A stretch of 64,000 bases of DNA. Source: an uncultured Porphyromonadaceae bacterium. Lineage in GTDB: Bacteria > Bacteroidota > Bacteroidia > Bacteroidales > Muribaculaceae. Location: assembly GCA_947175645.1 (NCBI GenBank), contig CAMWNP010000003.1, positions 62,001-126,000 on the forward strand. The letters are read 5' to 3'. A program made the position numbers and the translations under genes. Positions 1 through 7,709 of this stretch are shown in pieces. The notes under the pieces are model-generated. The model worked only from the letters and a program-made list of their open reading frames with translations. It made no database searches and was not told the DNA's origin. Position 1 is the stretch's first letter. Each line of letters starts with the position of its first letter.

Positions 1-615
1 CTGGTGGTCATAGGTCAGAGTGTCAATGTCAAGAAGGCGTCAGCGGAGATAGGCCATGTTGACCGTCCCACACTTTCGTCTGACCTTATGTTCGTCGGAC
101 TGGCCATAGCCATAGGCGGAATAATAGGTGCGCTTACGTTCATGATCGGGTCGATTCCGTTGAGTTTCGGAACAAGCGGCGGCGCATTGGTGGCAGGACT
201 GGTGTTCGGGTGGCTGCGCAGCAAGCGTCCGGTGTTCGGCAATATTCCCCGTCCGGCACTTTGGATAATGAATAATCTGGGTCTGAACGTGTTCATAGCA
301 TGTATAGGACTGGAATCGGCGCAGTCATTTGTATCAGGACTGGTCAGCGTAGGACCCATGCTGTTTGTGGTAGGAGTTGTGGCAACGACACTTCCGCTGT
401 TATTCGGACTGTGGCTCGGACATAAGGTTTTCAAGTTCAATCCCGCCATTACTCTCGGATGTTGTGCCGGAACCCGAACATGCACCGCCTCGCTTGGTGC
501 GGTTCAGGACACGCTCGGAAGCACACTTCCGGCCATGGGTTACACCGTGACTTACGCAGTGGCGAATATCCTTCTGGTGATATGGGGCTTGCTTGCCGTG
601 ATACTCGTTCATTAA
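1..615 (+). CDS. AspT-type aspartate:alanine exchanger family transporter, C-terminal part
   Basis: The reading frame is open from the first base, so the gene begins before the window; 204 C-terminal residues are visible. They consist of hydrophobic segments separated by short basic loops and contain the glycine/cysteine-rich stretch GCCAGTRTCTASLGAVQDT (about residues 150-170), typical of the second membrane domain of the AspT/YidE/YbjL antiporter family. Characterised members exchange amino acids or dicarboxylates across the inner membrane. The substrate cannot be told from this fragment, and the TrkA-C domains usual in the middle of the protein would lie outside the window. Confidence 0.8.
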   Translation: MVVIGQSVNVKKASAEIGHVDRPTLSSDLMFVGLAIAIGGIIGALTFMIGSIPLSFGTSGGALVAGLVFGWLRSKRPVFGNIPRPALWIMNNLGLNVFIACIGLESAQSFVSGLVSVGPMLFVVGVVATTLPLLFGLWLGHKVFKFNPAITLGCCAGTRTCTASLGAVQDTLGSTLPAMGYTVTYAVANILLVIWGLLAVILVH

Positions 616-866
616 ATATCAGAATACACCTTCTATTGGGGTGCACTAAAATTATATCTGTAAATCAGAAAGATATTTTTTATAGGGTGTACTAAATAGG
701 TACTTAATGGTGTAATTGAGGTAAATGAGTAGAATGAATTTATGAAATTTTGATACTTGTTTGTTTATAATTCTAACCATTTCGATTTGTTTGTCAAAGA
801 TTTGATAATCTGACTGGCAGGAGATTAAAGTATTTTTTGTAATTTTGCAGTCGGATTGGCATAGCC

Positions 867-959
867 ATGTCTATGACATTTTGGAAAAATAAGAAGCGTT
901 ATGCCTATCTTGAACGTGAAAACGTAGGAAATTTTCAGCAGTACTCTAAGATGGCATGA
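867..959 (+). CDS. Possible 30-residue small protein or 5' gene remnant
   Basis: An ATG-to-TGA frame begins 19 nt after a TAATTTTG -7-like element (840-847). The product starts MSMTFWKNKK and is basic and aromatic-rich. No recognisable family. It ends 13 nt past the stop codon of an open fragment on the other strand, so it may be the surviving 5' end of a deleted gene. Translation is unproven. Confidence 0.25.
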   Translation: MSMTFWKNKKRYAYLERENVGNFQQYSKMA

Positions 960-1101
960 TGGCTTCCATCGCATAGCGTGTGCTGCTGTCAATCGCATCT
1001 GAGTACAATCGGTTTCCTACGACCTTCAAGTTAAGACGTGGCATAGTTGGCTCACGTTTTATATTAATATCTTTTGCTAAAGAGTCAATAGCAATTTGTA
1101 T
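946..1101 (-). pseudogene. C-terminal gene fragment of unknown family
   Basis: The minus strand is open for 51 codons and ends at TAG (948-946), but its only ATGs are internal, leaving at most 28 residues after the first. The translation (for example REPTMPRLNLKVVGNRLYSD) has protein-like composition rather than AT-rich random sequence. I do not recognise the family. The lack of a start and of any upstream coding sequence points to a remnant. Confidence 0.3.
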
Positions 1102-1136
1102 TCAATAAGAATTTCGTAATATTCAAGCATAATGAT

Positions 1137-2387
1137 ATGATGAAAAAGATTTTAAAGGTCCTACTTGCGCTGGTTGGACTGGTTTTGCTCTCATTTGCCG
1201 GCTTAATAATCTATTTCAAATTTTTCTATTCATCAGAACCGTCGGCAGAAAGTTATTATGTCGAAAATTTGCCATTGAAGAATGACAAATTCTCAGACGA
1301 TTTTCATGAAATTACGGAGATTGTAGGGGACAATTACTCCCTTTACGAAGCCAAGCATCTAAACATTGATTCTTTGTGCGATTCGTTTTCTGCACGCGTA
1401 GGCCATATTTCCACATCTAAGGAATATGGCGAACTTCTTCAAGAATTCTTCGCATCTTTAAAAGTCGGTCATTCGTTTGTATATCTCAAAGAGTATAGCG
1501 CAGGCACTTTCCCTGTATATATAAATGATTCCGTTTTCATCAACAGCCCAAACGAGATTATGACTGAGGCAGGACTGAAGAACAAGGACAGAGTTATAGC
1601 CGTAAATGGAGAACCTATAGTTCGGTGGATGGATCGGAATGAAAAGTATGTATCTGCGTCCACTCCACTGAATCGCCGACTGTACACGGCTGCAAATATA
1701 TTCCGAAGCCTATCTGACACTGTGCGCGACTATACTGTATGTCGTGGCAATGACACCATTTTGGTAAAACTGCCATTGCTGACTATGGACAAGTTGCCAT
1801 CAACTGAAGTGGTAAAAACAAGCGGTAAAGTGCTGAATGACAGTATCGGCTATATTGTAATCAATACAATGATGGATGGTGTTCTTGAAAGTTTCTCGGC
1901 TGATTTCAACAAAGTGCGCAATCTTCCATATCTTATAGTCGACATAAGAAATAATGAAGGTGGCAATAGCGGTAACGGGCGAGAGTTATGTAAATATTTC
2001 ATTCATAGCGAACAACCTCATTGTATTGATAACAAGGTGATGACCCCTTCGGACAATGCTTATCATGGTAAAGTACTTTTGCTCATAAGTCCTATTACTT
2101 TTTCAGCCGCAGAAAGTTTTGCTATTGACATGAAGGAAAGCGGCAATGTCATATTGATTGGAGAACCAACGGCAGGAGATACAGGCAATCACCCAAAGAC
2201 CTTCAAAACTTCAAACGGAATATGTTTCCGTATTCCTACAGCAGATCCATCAGTATCCCCTAAAGGGTTCCCATTGGAAGGAGTTGGAGTTATCCCCGAT
2301 TACTATGTAACCCAGACGGTTTATGATTACTTTAACGATAAAGATACCCAACTTGATTTCGCAATAGATTTTTTTAAGAATAAATAA
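1137..2387 (+). CDS. S41 family (C-terminal processing type) peptidase
   Basis: The protein has 416 residues. An N-terminal hydrophobic segment (about 4-27) anchors or exports it, so it should act in the periplasm. A PDZ-like region lies around residues 125-165. The S41 core follows: the strand LIVDIRNNEGGNSG (about 265-278) and the nucleophile segment TFSAAES (serine near 323), the tail-specific protease serine site. Family members cleave misfolded or tagged envelope proteins. Two ATGs are adjacent (1137 and 1140); either may be used. The gene stands alone between two debris-rich gaps, with no operon partner. Confidence 0.85.
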   Translation: MMKKILKVLLALVGLVLLSFAGLIIYFKFFYSSEPSAESYYVENLPLKNDKFSDDFHEITEIVGDNYSLYEAKHLNIDSLCDSFSARVGHISTSKEYGELLQEFFASLKVGHSFVYLKEYSAGTFPVYINDSVFINSPNEIMTEAGLKNKDRVIAVNGEPIVRWMDRNEKYVSASTPLNRRLYTAANIFRSLSDTVRDYTVCRGNDTILVKLPLLTMDKLPSTEVVKTSGKVLNDSIGYIVINTMMDGVLESFSADFNKVRNLPYLIVDIRNNEGGNSGNGRELCKYFIHSEQPHCIDNKVMTPSDNAYHGKVLLLISPITFSAAESFAIDMKESGNVILIGEPTAGDTGNHPKTFKTSNGICFRIPTADPSVSPKGFPLEGVGVIPDYYVTQTVYDYFNDKDTQLDFAIDFFKNK

Positions 2388-2427
2388 GCCAATATATCAA
2401 AACGAGGCTGTGCCAAAATTTTGATAG

Positions 2428-2554
2428 AATCCCGCTAACTATTTCGACTACGAAACGTTCTTGCTACGCAAAGCGGCAGGCCGGTAAAGGACACGAACTG
2501 TTCATGTATGACTATCAGATGGGAGCGAACAATAACGTGTTCCGCGTTATCTGA
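2428..2554 (+). pseudogene. Frameshifted C-terminal gene remnant
   Basis: Two consecutive frames read as one protein if a single base near 2482 is skipped. The first gives NPANYFDYETFLLRKAAG, the second GKGHELFMYDYQMGANNNVF and then three residues and a TGA. The join keeps protein-like composition on both sides, so this looks like a decayed 3' end. There is no start codon or upstream coding part; the left edge abuts the half hairpin at 2404-2423. Family not recognised. Confidence 0.35.
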
Positions 2555-2638
2555 CCTGCCCCGACTTCCGCTGACAGGCTTTTGGCTCGGTCAAGCCTCG
2601 CCGAAGTAAAGGTTACGAAAGGAAAGGCTCTTGTTGTG

Positions 2639-2866
2639 CTACGGTTTGACTATTTCCCAATAACCTGCTCTTGCGGAACCGTGCCTAATCAAAACACCTC
2701 GGTCTTTCATATCTTCAAGAATACGTGAAAGTGTTCGACGCGGTATTTTTGTTGCTTCTATCAATGCGGCTATTGTAACTGATTTATTGGCTTCAATTAG
2801 TGCCAAAATTTGCGTTTCAATGCAACTTTTAGTGCCATTTTTAGTGCCATTTGGCGTTAATTGGCG
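2639..2866 (-). pseudogene. 3' remnant of an ATP-binding / helicase-like protein with C-terminal winged helix
   Basis: The minus strand is open for 75 codons and ends at TAG (2641-2639). The translation has a PNGTKNGTK linker followed by a winged helix-turn-helix (TLSRILEDMKDRGVLIRHG) and the terminus ARAGYWEIVKP. That layout is characteristic of the C-terminus of Bacteroidota AlbA/AAA_4 (COG2865) proteins. Upstream the frame runs into a stop inside the 10-bp tandem repeat; neighbouring frames stay open for about 20 codons there, as expected if repeat slippage broke the gene. The N-terminal AAA_4 domain is absent. Confidence 0.55.
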
Positions 2867-2910
2867 TTAATTGGCGTTGATTGGCGTTAATTGGCGTTGA
2901 TTGGCATTAA
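2851..2910. repeat. 10-bp tandem repeat, six units
   Basis: Six head-to-tail units of TTGGCGTTAA, with G replacing A at position 9 in units three and five and A replacing G at position 6 in unit six. The preceding bases (about 2827-2850) contain two 12-bp copies of TTAGTGCCATTT, which read in frame on the minus strand as the NGTK linker. A period not divisible by three breaks the minus-strand reading frame. Confidence 0.85.
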
Positions 2911-3040
2911 AAATTTTACCTCTGAATAGGTAATGCTACTACTTGCCTATCTCTAAGATTATTTCTAAATTTGAACCTAAAATCCAAAACATAATTAGCA
3001 CTAAATATGTGAATTATAGGTCTTGAATGAAATTTACAAT

Positions 3041-3946
3041 ATGAACTTACGGATATTAACTTTAATAATAGGATGTCTTAGTATTGCTTTGAAGTTTTCG
3101 GCTCAAACCCAAACTGTTGTAAATGTCAGTGAAGGAGGTTATGGACTCGTGAAAACAAATTTAAACATGGAGTATGATCATGGATTTGGGGCAATTCAGG
3201 ATGGCTTTTCCGCACGGGCTTCTTATGAGTTCTTCAGAAATAAGAGATTTACGGTATCCGCAAATGCTCGTTATTCTTCCTGCGAGATTTCATTTGGAGA
3301 TGCTGACCTAAGTGAGGGTTATAATCCAGGGGAGATCAACCTGAACGGCACCCATTTATTGGGTCAAGTTGGATTCACCTCCACTTTTAAGTCCAAAATT
3401 CTCAATCGTCCCATAATGGCTATGGCAATGATCAACAGCGAGTGGAGTGAAGGAGGTTTCGCAAGAGTTTCCGGAATAGCAATGGGATTGATCATGTTGA
3501 GAGCCAATAAAAACACCCAGTTCGGTATTGGTCCATTGGTAATGGTAAATACAAGTTCCAAATTACCTGCATTTCCGGTATTTATGTATAGGCATCGGTT
3601 TAATGATAAATGGCTTATTAATTTGTATGGAGGTATGTTTGGAGTCGATTATAATCTGACTAAAAAAGATTTGATAAGTATGGGGGCGGACGTGGATGTG
3701 AAGGCATTTTATTTTAAACCTCACAGCGAGTTATTATCTGAAAAATGCCGCTTTACCTATACATCTTTCCGTCCGATGATAAAATACCGCCGACGATTGA
3801 TGCAAAATTTTTATTTTGATTTTCAAAGCGGCGTATCTCTCAAGATGTCATGTAGAGTAAACGGAGTCAGCAGTTCGACGGAATATATAAACTGTCGGCA
3901 ACCAATATTCCCATTTATAAAGGGAGGCATTTCTTATGCTTTATAG
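3041..3946 (+). CDS. Putative outer-membrane beta-barrel protein
   Basis: The protein has 301 residues from the ATG at 3041; an in-frame TTG at 3023 is possible but the signal peptide fits the ATG. Residues 1-22 form a signal peptide ending near FSAQT. The rest alternates polar and aromatic residues in strand-length blocks with many glycines and ends in an aromatic-rich strand (GGISYAL), as outer-membrane barrels do. No named family recognised; DUF6268-like is a guess. No operon partner. The 54-bp repeat begins 51 nt after the stop. Confidence 0.55.
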   Translation: MNLRILTLIIGCLSIALKFSAQTQTVVNVSEGGYGLVKTNLNMEYDHGFGAIQDGFSARASYEFFRNKRFTVSANARYSSCEISFGDADLSEGYNPGEINLNGTHLLGQVGFTSTFKSKILNRPIMAMAMINSEWSEGGFARVSGIAMGLIMLRANKNTQFGIGPLVMVNTSSKLPAFPVFMYRHRFNDKWLINLYGGMFGVDYNLTKKDLISMGADVDVKAFYFKPHSELLSEKCRFTYTSFRPMIKYRRRLMQNFYFDFQSGVSLKMSCRVNGVSSSTEYINCRQPIFPFIKGGISYAL

Positions 3947-3996
3947 GTAATTACAGCCGATCGCAATGCGACCTCCAAGCAACCGACTATGGTAAA

Positions 3997-4050
3997 CATC
4001 TCTCGGCGATATGCGTCCTCAGCATTAACAAATATTGGGGAACCGGGTCT
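3997..4050 (+). repeat. 54-bp dispersed repeat, copy 1
   Basis: This block matches 52367-52420 on the opposite strand at 52 of 54 positions; the differences are at positions 19 and 47 of the unit. It starts CATCTCTCGGCGATATGC and ends CGGGTCT. It sits 51 nt downstream of a stop codon and about 70 nt upstream of a promoter. There is no coding potential shared between copies. Confidence 0.9.
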
Positions 4051-4119
4051 AAACAAGCAAGTTTGAAATTAATAAAAATGTCGGAAGTCTTCTCTTTTGG
4101 GTTGATACAACGATACGGC

Positions 4120-4150
4120 TTTGCGATATGGAAATAATTTATTAAATTTG
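4120..4150 (+). promoter_or_regulatory. Bacteroidota-type promoter of the acyltransferase-lptE operon
   Basis: TTTG at 4120-4123, a 19-bp spacer and TAAATTTG at 4143-4150 match the Bacteroidota sigma-factor consensus (TTTG, 19-21 bp, TAnnTTTG). Transcription would start near 4156, giving a leader of about 35 nt before the ATG at 4191. Confidence 0.65.
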
Positions 4151-4190
4151 TGGATTGATAGGCGCGCTAAGGTGTCTGTTACCGATAAAT

Positions 4191-5039
4191 ATGGAAAATC
4201 AGAACCTGACAGTCAGGCCTACGGTGCTTGACTATAATGATATAATAAAGATTGTGCCCCGGCTTGAAGGGCACGAGAAACTTGTCAATTCTCTGCTTCA
4301 TTTTCTGAGCGTGGACAAGGTTAACGGTGTACACAGCCGATGCTGTGATACTCCCGGACCGGAGTTCGTACGCAGGCTGCTGTTTGAGGAATTCAAGGTT
4401 AAACTTAGAATAGACAACGAGCAGTTGCTTGACCATCTTCCCGAGGGTGCGTTCGTGACAGTGTCCAATCATCCGTTCGGTGCGCTTGACGGTATCACGC
4501 TTATTCATCTGATAGCCTCGCGCCGACCGGAGTTCAAGGTGATGGTCAACATGGTGCTGAACCAGATAAGCGCGATGCGTCCGAATTTCATTGCCGTGGA
4601 TGCGCTGGCATCAGATGATCCTGCCAAAAAACAGGTTTCAATGCGGGGAATCCGTGAGGTGATAAAACAGATCCGCGGAGGTAATCCCGTAGGTTTTTTC
4701 CCTGCGGGTGCGGTGAGCAAGATAAATATCAAAGGGGAACTCAACGACCGTGAGTGGCAGCCCACCGTGGTGCGTCTGATCGAGCAGTTGAAAGTGCCCG
4801 TAATTCCTATATATTTCCATGGATCAAACTCCTGGTGGTTCAATTTTCTGGGTGTGGTCAGTTGGCAGTTGCGCACGTTGCGTCTGCCCGCCGAGGTGTT
4901 CCGCAAATCCGGAAAGGAGATTCATGTCTCCGTAGGCGACGTTATTAGTGTTGAGGAACAGCAGCGTCATCAGGGTTCCGTGGCTGAATTCGGGGAGTTT
5001 CTGAAATCTAAAACTTACGAATTGAGAAAATGCAGATAA
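4191..5039 (+). CDS. PlsC-like acyltransferase (1-acylglycerol-3-phosphate / hemolysin type)
   Basis: The protein has 282 residues. The acyltransferase core shows SNHPFGALDG (about 92-101), the family's catalytic His-Asp motif with five residues between them, and FFPAGAVS (about 167-174), the substrate-binding block. Enzymes of this type transfer acyl chains from ACP or CoA to lysophospholipids or lipoamino acids at the inner membrane. The start is the ATG at 4191, since an in-frame TTG at 4155 lies at the predicted transcription start. The next gene starts 10 nt before this stop, implying translational coupling. Exact acceptor unknown. Confidence 0.75.
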   Translation: MENQNLTVRPTVLDYNDIIKIVPRLEGHEKLVNSLLHFLSVDKVNGVHSRCCDTPGPEFVRRLLFEEFKVKLRIDNEQLLDHLPEGAFVTVSNHPFGALDGITLIHLIASRRPEFKVMVNMVLNQISAMRPNFIAVDALASDDPAKKQVSMRGIREVIKQIRGGNPVGFFPAGAVSKINIKGELNDREWQPTVVRLIEQLKVPVIPIYFHGSNSWWFNFLGVVSWQLRTLRLPAEVFRKSGKEIHVSVGDVISVEEQQRHQGSVAEFGEFLKSKTYELRKCR

Positions 5040-6250
5040 TACCGCCACCGGAACCACAGGAAGTACAGCAGGCAAAGATGCGTTTCGGCATCGTGGGTAA
5101 TGCTCCCGGTCTCATAGCCGCCATCCAGCGTGCCATCCTTGTGGCTCCTATAAACATTTCCGTTCTTGTAACAGGCGAGAGTGGTTCGGGAAAGGAATTT
5201 TTCCCGAAAATCATCCATCAGTTCAGTCCGCGCAAGCATAACAAGTATATTGCAGTGAACTGCGGCGCCATTCCGGAAGGTACTATTGACTCGGAATTGT
5301 TCGGTCATGAGAAAGGGGCGTTTACAAGTGCTGTGTCGGCCCGCAAGGGATATTTCGAGGAGGCCGACGGAGGCACTATTTTTCTGGATGAGGTGGCTGA
5401 ACTTCCGCTTCCCACCCAGGCACGTCTGCTGCGTGTGCTGGAAACGGGGGAGTTCATGAAGGTGGGATCATCCACCATCCAGCACACCGATATCCGTGTT
5501 GTTGCAGCAACAAATGTTGACATGCTCAGGGCGATCCGAGAGGGTAGGTTCCGCGAAGACCTCTATTATCGTCTCTCGGGGGTTCAGATACCTGTGCCGC
5601 CTCTTCGTGACCGTGGTAACGACATATTGCTGCTGGCACGTAAGTTCGCTACCGATTTTGCCGAACGTTACACTCTTCCGCCGATAACCTTCTCGTCAGA
5701 GGCACGTGAAACGATGCTCACCTACCGCTGGCCGGGGAATATCCGCCAGTTGAAGAATATTGTGGAGCAGATAGCCATTTTCCATGCCGGGAGCGAAATC
5801 ACCCGCGAGCAACTTCTTGGCTATATGCCGGAAAAGGGTACGGTCTACACCCCCGCGTTATGCACTGACAGCAGCCATTCGGCTACGGATCATTCCTACT
5901 CCAAGGAGAGAGAACTGCTCTTCAACATGATATTCAGGATGCAGCGTGAGATTGACAGGCTCAGGGAACTGGTGGAGGAAAAGGAGGCTATGCCACGTGA
6001 TGGTGGCCCACTGCCCGTGGCTGAGGAGTTGACCGTTTCGCCTGCACGTAATCCTCATGCCATCATTCCGTACTCACCTGCTGAAGAGATCACCGTGGCT
6101 GAGCCTGCGGCTCTTTCTCCTGACGATGAGAAAGAAATGATACGTCGTGCCCTGGAGAGGAATGACGGTCGACGGAAGGCAACGGCAAAAGAACTGAATA
6201 TTTCCGAACGTACCCTTTATAGAAAAATCAAAGAATATGACCTGGAATAG
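5030..6250 (+). CDS. Stand-alone sigma-54-dependent transcriptional activator
   Basis: The protein has 406 residues: an AAA+ sigma-54 interaction domain from about residue 20 to 265, a variable linker with a short coiled coil (about 292-318), and a C-terminal Fis-type helix-turn-helix (about 363-406, ending SERTLYRKIKEYDLE). Walker A is GESGSGKE (49-56), Walker B ends FLDE (118-121), and REDLYYRLS carries the arginine finger. The sigma-54-contacting loop reads GAFTSA (96-101) instead of GAFTGA. There is no receiver, GAF or PAS domain, so activity must be controlled by other means. It is translationally coupled to the acyltransferase before and lptE after. A sigma-54 promoter in front of groES at 19874 is a possible target, by inference only. 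Confidence 0.9.
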   Translation: MQIIPPPEPQEVQQAKMRFGIVGNAPGLIAAIQRAILVAPINISVLVTGESGSGKEFFPKIIHQFSPRKHNKYIAVNCGAIPEGTIDSELFGHEKGAFTSAVSARKGYFEEADGGTIFLDEVAELPLPTQARLLRVLETGEFMKVGSSTIQHTDIRVVAATNVDMLRAIREGRFREDLYYRLSGVQIPVPPLRDRGNDILLLARKFATDFAERYTLPPITFSSEARETMLTYRWPGNIRQLKNIVEQIAIFHAGSEITREQLLGYMPEKGTVYTPALCTDSSHSATDHSYSKERELLFNMIFRMQREIDRLRELVEEKEAMPRDGGPLPVAEELTVSPARNPHAIIPYSPAEEITVAEPAALSPDDEKEMIRRALERNDGRRKATAKELNISERTLYRKIKEYDLE

Positions 6251-6761
6251 ACTCCTCGCAGTTCCTTTACTGCTTCTGCTGGCTATGATTCCTGTATGGC
6301 ACGGATGCATACCGAGTTACAAGTTCAATGGCTCGGCTCTTGACTATTCTGTCTATAAAACCATCCGTATAAGTGATTTCCCCATCCGTGCCGCACTGGT
6401 TTATCCGCCTCTGCAGCAGACTTTCGAGAATGAACTGATGGATTATGTCACCCGCAACACACGCCTGCAGATAACCGAGGGTGCGTCAGATCTGGAACTT
6501 GAAGGGGAAATTACGGGTTATAATCTTTCTCCTCAGGCGGTTACGGAAAATGCTTACGCGTCAATGACCCGCCTTACCATCACTGTTCGTGTGAAATACA
6601 ATGACCTGAAGGATGAGAAGAACAATGTTGACCAGTCATTCTCAGCCTATCGTGACTTCAGCAGTGAGGAAATGCTGACAGATGTGCAGGATGAACTGTG
6701 TCAGCAGATAAGTAAGGAACTGGTGGATTTAATTTTCAACGCTACACTCGGAAACTGGTAA
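6237..6761 (+). CDS. lptE: LptE family LPS-assembly lipoprotein
   Basis: The protein has 174 residues. A short signal sequence ends in VWHGC, so Cys24 is the probable lipidation site, although the lipobox is weak. The mature part (YKFNGSALDYSVYKTIRI, then FENELMDYVTRN) matches Bacteroidota LptE, which plugs the LptD barrel and helps insert LPS into the outer membrane. It overlaps the 3' end of the sigma-54 activator by 14 nt and touches the next gene (TAATGA). This regulator-lptE-TPR order is common in the phylum. Confidence 0.8.
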   Translation: MTWNRLLAVPLLLLLAMIPVWHGCIPSYKFNGSALDYSVYKTIRISDFPIRAALVYPPLQQTFENELMDYVTRNTRLQITEGASDLELEGEITGYNLSPQAVTENAYASMTRLTITVRVKYNDLKDEKNNVDQSFSAYRDFSSEEMLTDVQDELCQQISKELVDLIFNATLGNW

Positions 6762-7504
6762 TGACACGCACTGAAGAACAAATTTCATTTCTCCTGAAAG
6801 AGGATGCGGAGCCTGCACAGAGGCTTCAGACAGCGCGTGACCTTATGACACAGTTTCCTTTCTTTATGCTCCCGGCCATAGTGATGCTCACTGAGTGCCG
6901 TCACCTGCTGAGCGATAATGAGTGTAAGGCTCTGACAATCAAGGTGGCTCTTTCAGATCCGGGTCATGCCATGCTTTTTGATATTCTCAGTGACCGTGCC
7001 GAGGTGTTCCGTGACTTTTATCCTCCCGAGGATCTTCCGGCGCGTATGACGACGGATGATGCGATCGATGTGTTTCTGCAACGTTATGGCGGGGGAAAGG
7101 ATAACCGGGAGGAGACGGAACTGCTTGAACGACTGATATTCAATCCTGTTCCGGATTATGCCACTGTGCTTGAGCAGAAACAGGCTGCCGAGCCGACGTC
7201 GCAGGAGAAACTTCCATCGGATTCCCGTGAGGCTATGATCGAGGAGTTTATACGCACACATTCTCCTGAAAAGGATGTGGAAAGTCCGGCATCAGAGGTT
7301 CGCCGCAGGAATATTCCGGAGCCGTCGCCTGATTCGTTGCTCAGTGAGACCCTCGCCAAGTTTCACGTACGCCGTAAGCAGTATGACAAGGCATTGGAAA
7401 TTTTCAATAATCTTATTGAGTCTCATCCCCGTAAGGCTGCCCAATATGAGGCGCAGATACGTTTTCTTACAAAATTGATCCGGAACCAGCAACTGGGTCG
7501 CTGA
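6761..7504 (+). CDS. Tetratricopeptide-like protein of the lptE operon
   Basis: The protein has 247 residues, no signal peptide and an acidic, proline-containing middle (about 155-195). The C-terminal part (LAKFHVRRKQYDKALEIFNN, about 199-218, continuing to about 232) has the spacing of a tetratricopeptide motif. The N-terminal half is helical and resembles no catalytic family known to me. Its start overlaps the lptE stop by one base. It is the last gene of the operon; the secG gene that often follows in relatives is not present. A scaffold role is inferred from the TPR only. Confidence 0.6.
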   Translation: MTRTEEQISFLLKEDAEPAQRLQTARDLMTQFPFFMLPAIVMLTECRHLLSDNECKALTIKVALSDPGHAMLFDILSDRAEVFRDFYPPEDLPARMTTDDAIDVFLQRYGGGKDNREETELLERLIFNPVPDYATVLEQKQAAEPTSQEKLPSDSREAMIEEFIRTHSPEKDVESPASEVRRRNIPEPSPDSLLSETLAKFHVRRKQYDKALEIFNNLIESHPRKAAQYEAQIRFLTKLIRNQQLGR

Positions 7505-7620
7505 ATAATCAGGTCATACCTCGTGGCACAGTGTTGTGAAATGGTGATGAAGTCCGGGAGGTAGCGCCGATTAACTCAGGCCGGGTCTTAGAAATCAGTC
7601 AGAATTCAGACTCAGTGTCC

Positions 7621-7681
7621 TGCATCAGACTTATTCTTCAAAACTGAGAGGGTACGTCACAAAATTTTGACATACCCTCTC
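7621..7681. repeat. Hairpin repeat with conserved flank, copy 1 (convergent terminator)
   Basis: An inverted repeat (7646-7681; arms GAGAGGGTACGTC and GACATACCCTCTC, one mismatch, AAAATTTT at the centre) is preceded on the plus strand by GCATCAGACTTATTCTTC. The same flank-plus-hairpin arrangement is found at 24181-24247 and 47584-47653. It lies between the convergent TPR gene and korB, 29 nt past the korB stop, and can terminate both. Confidence 0.75.
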
Positions 7682-7709
7682 AAAAAAAGTATTATTAATA
7701 TAATCGGAA

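Larger units (their letters stand above)
616..1136. other. Gene-poor gap with debris
   Basis: This 521-bp stretch between the transporter and the S41 peptidase has no normal-sized gene. It is AT-rich and holds a TAATTTTG -7-like box at 840-847, a 30-residue open frame on the plus strand (867-959) and a 51-codon C-terminal-looking fragment on the minus strand (946-1101). The two partly overlap on opposite strands, which suggests remains of deleted genes rather than a functional operon. Confidence 0.5.
2388..3040. other. Long intergenic region with two gene remnants and a 10-bp tandem repeat
   Basis: This 653-bp gap holds a half copy of the hairpin sequence seen elsewhere in the window (GAGGCTGTGCCAAAATTTTG, 2404-2423), a frameshifted plus-strand fragment (2428-2554), the 3' end of a helix-turn-helix gene on the minus strand (2639-2866) and six 10-bp repeats (2851-2910). 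No intact gene was found. Confidence 0.6.

Noticed and set aside
2851-2910. Short regular repeats as a CRISPR array
   Set aside because: Units of 10 bp are contiguous without spacers; it is a simple tandem repeat.
7523-7540. Sigma-54-like sequence (TGGCACAGTGTTGTG) after the TPR gene
   Set aside because: The -12 element lacks the essential GC (GT instead), and no rightward gene follows before the convergent korB.
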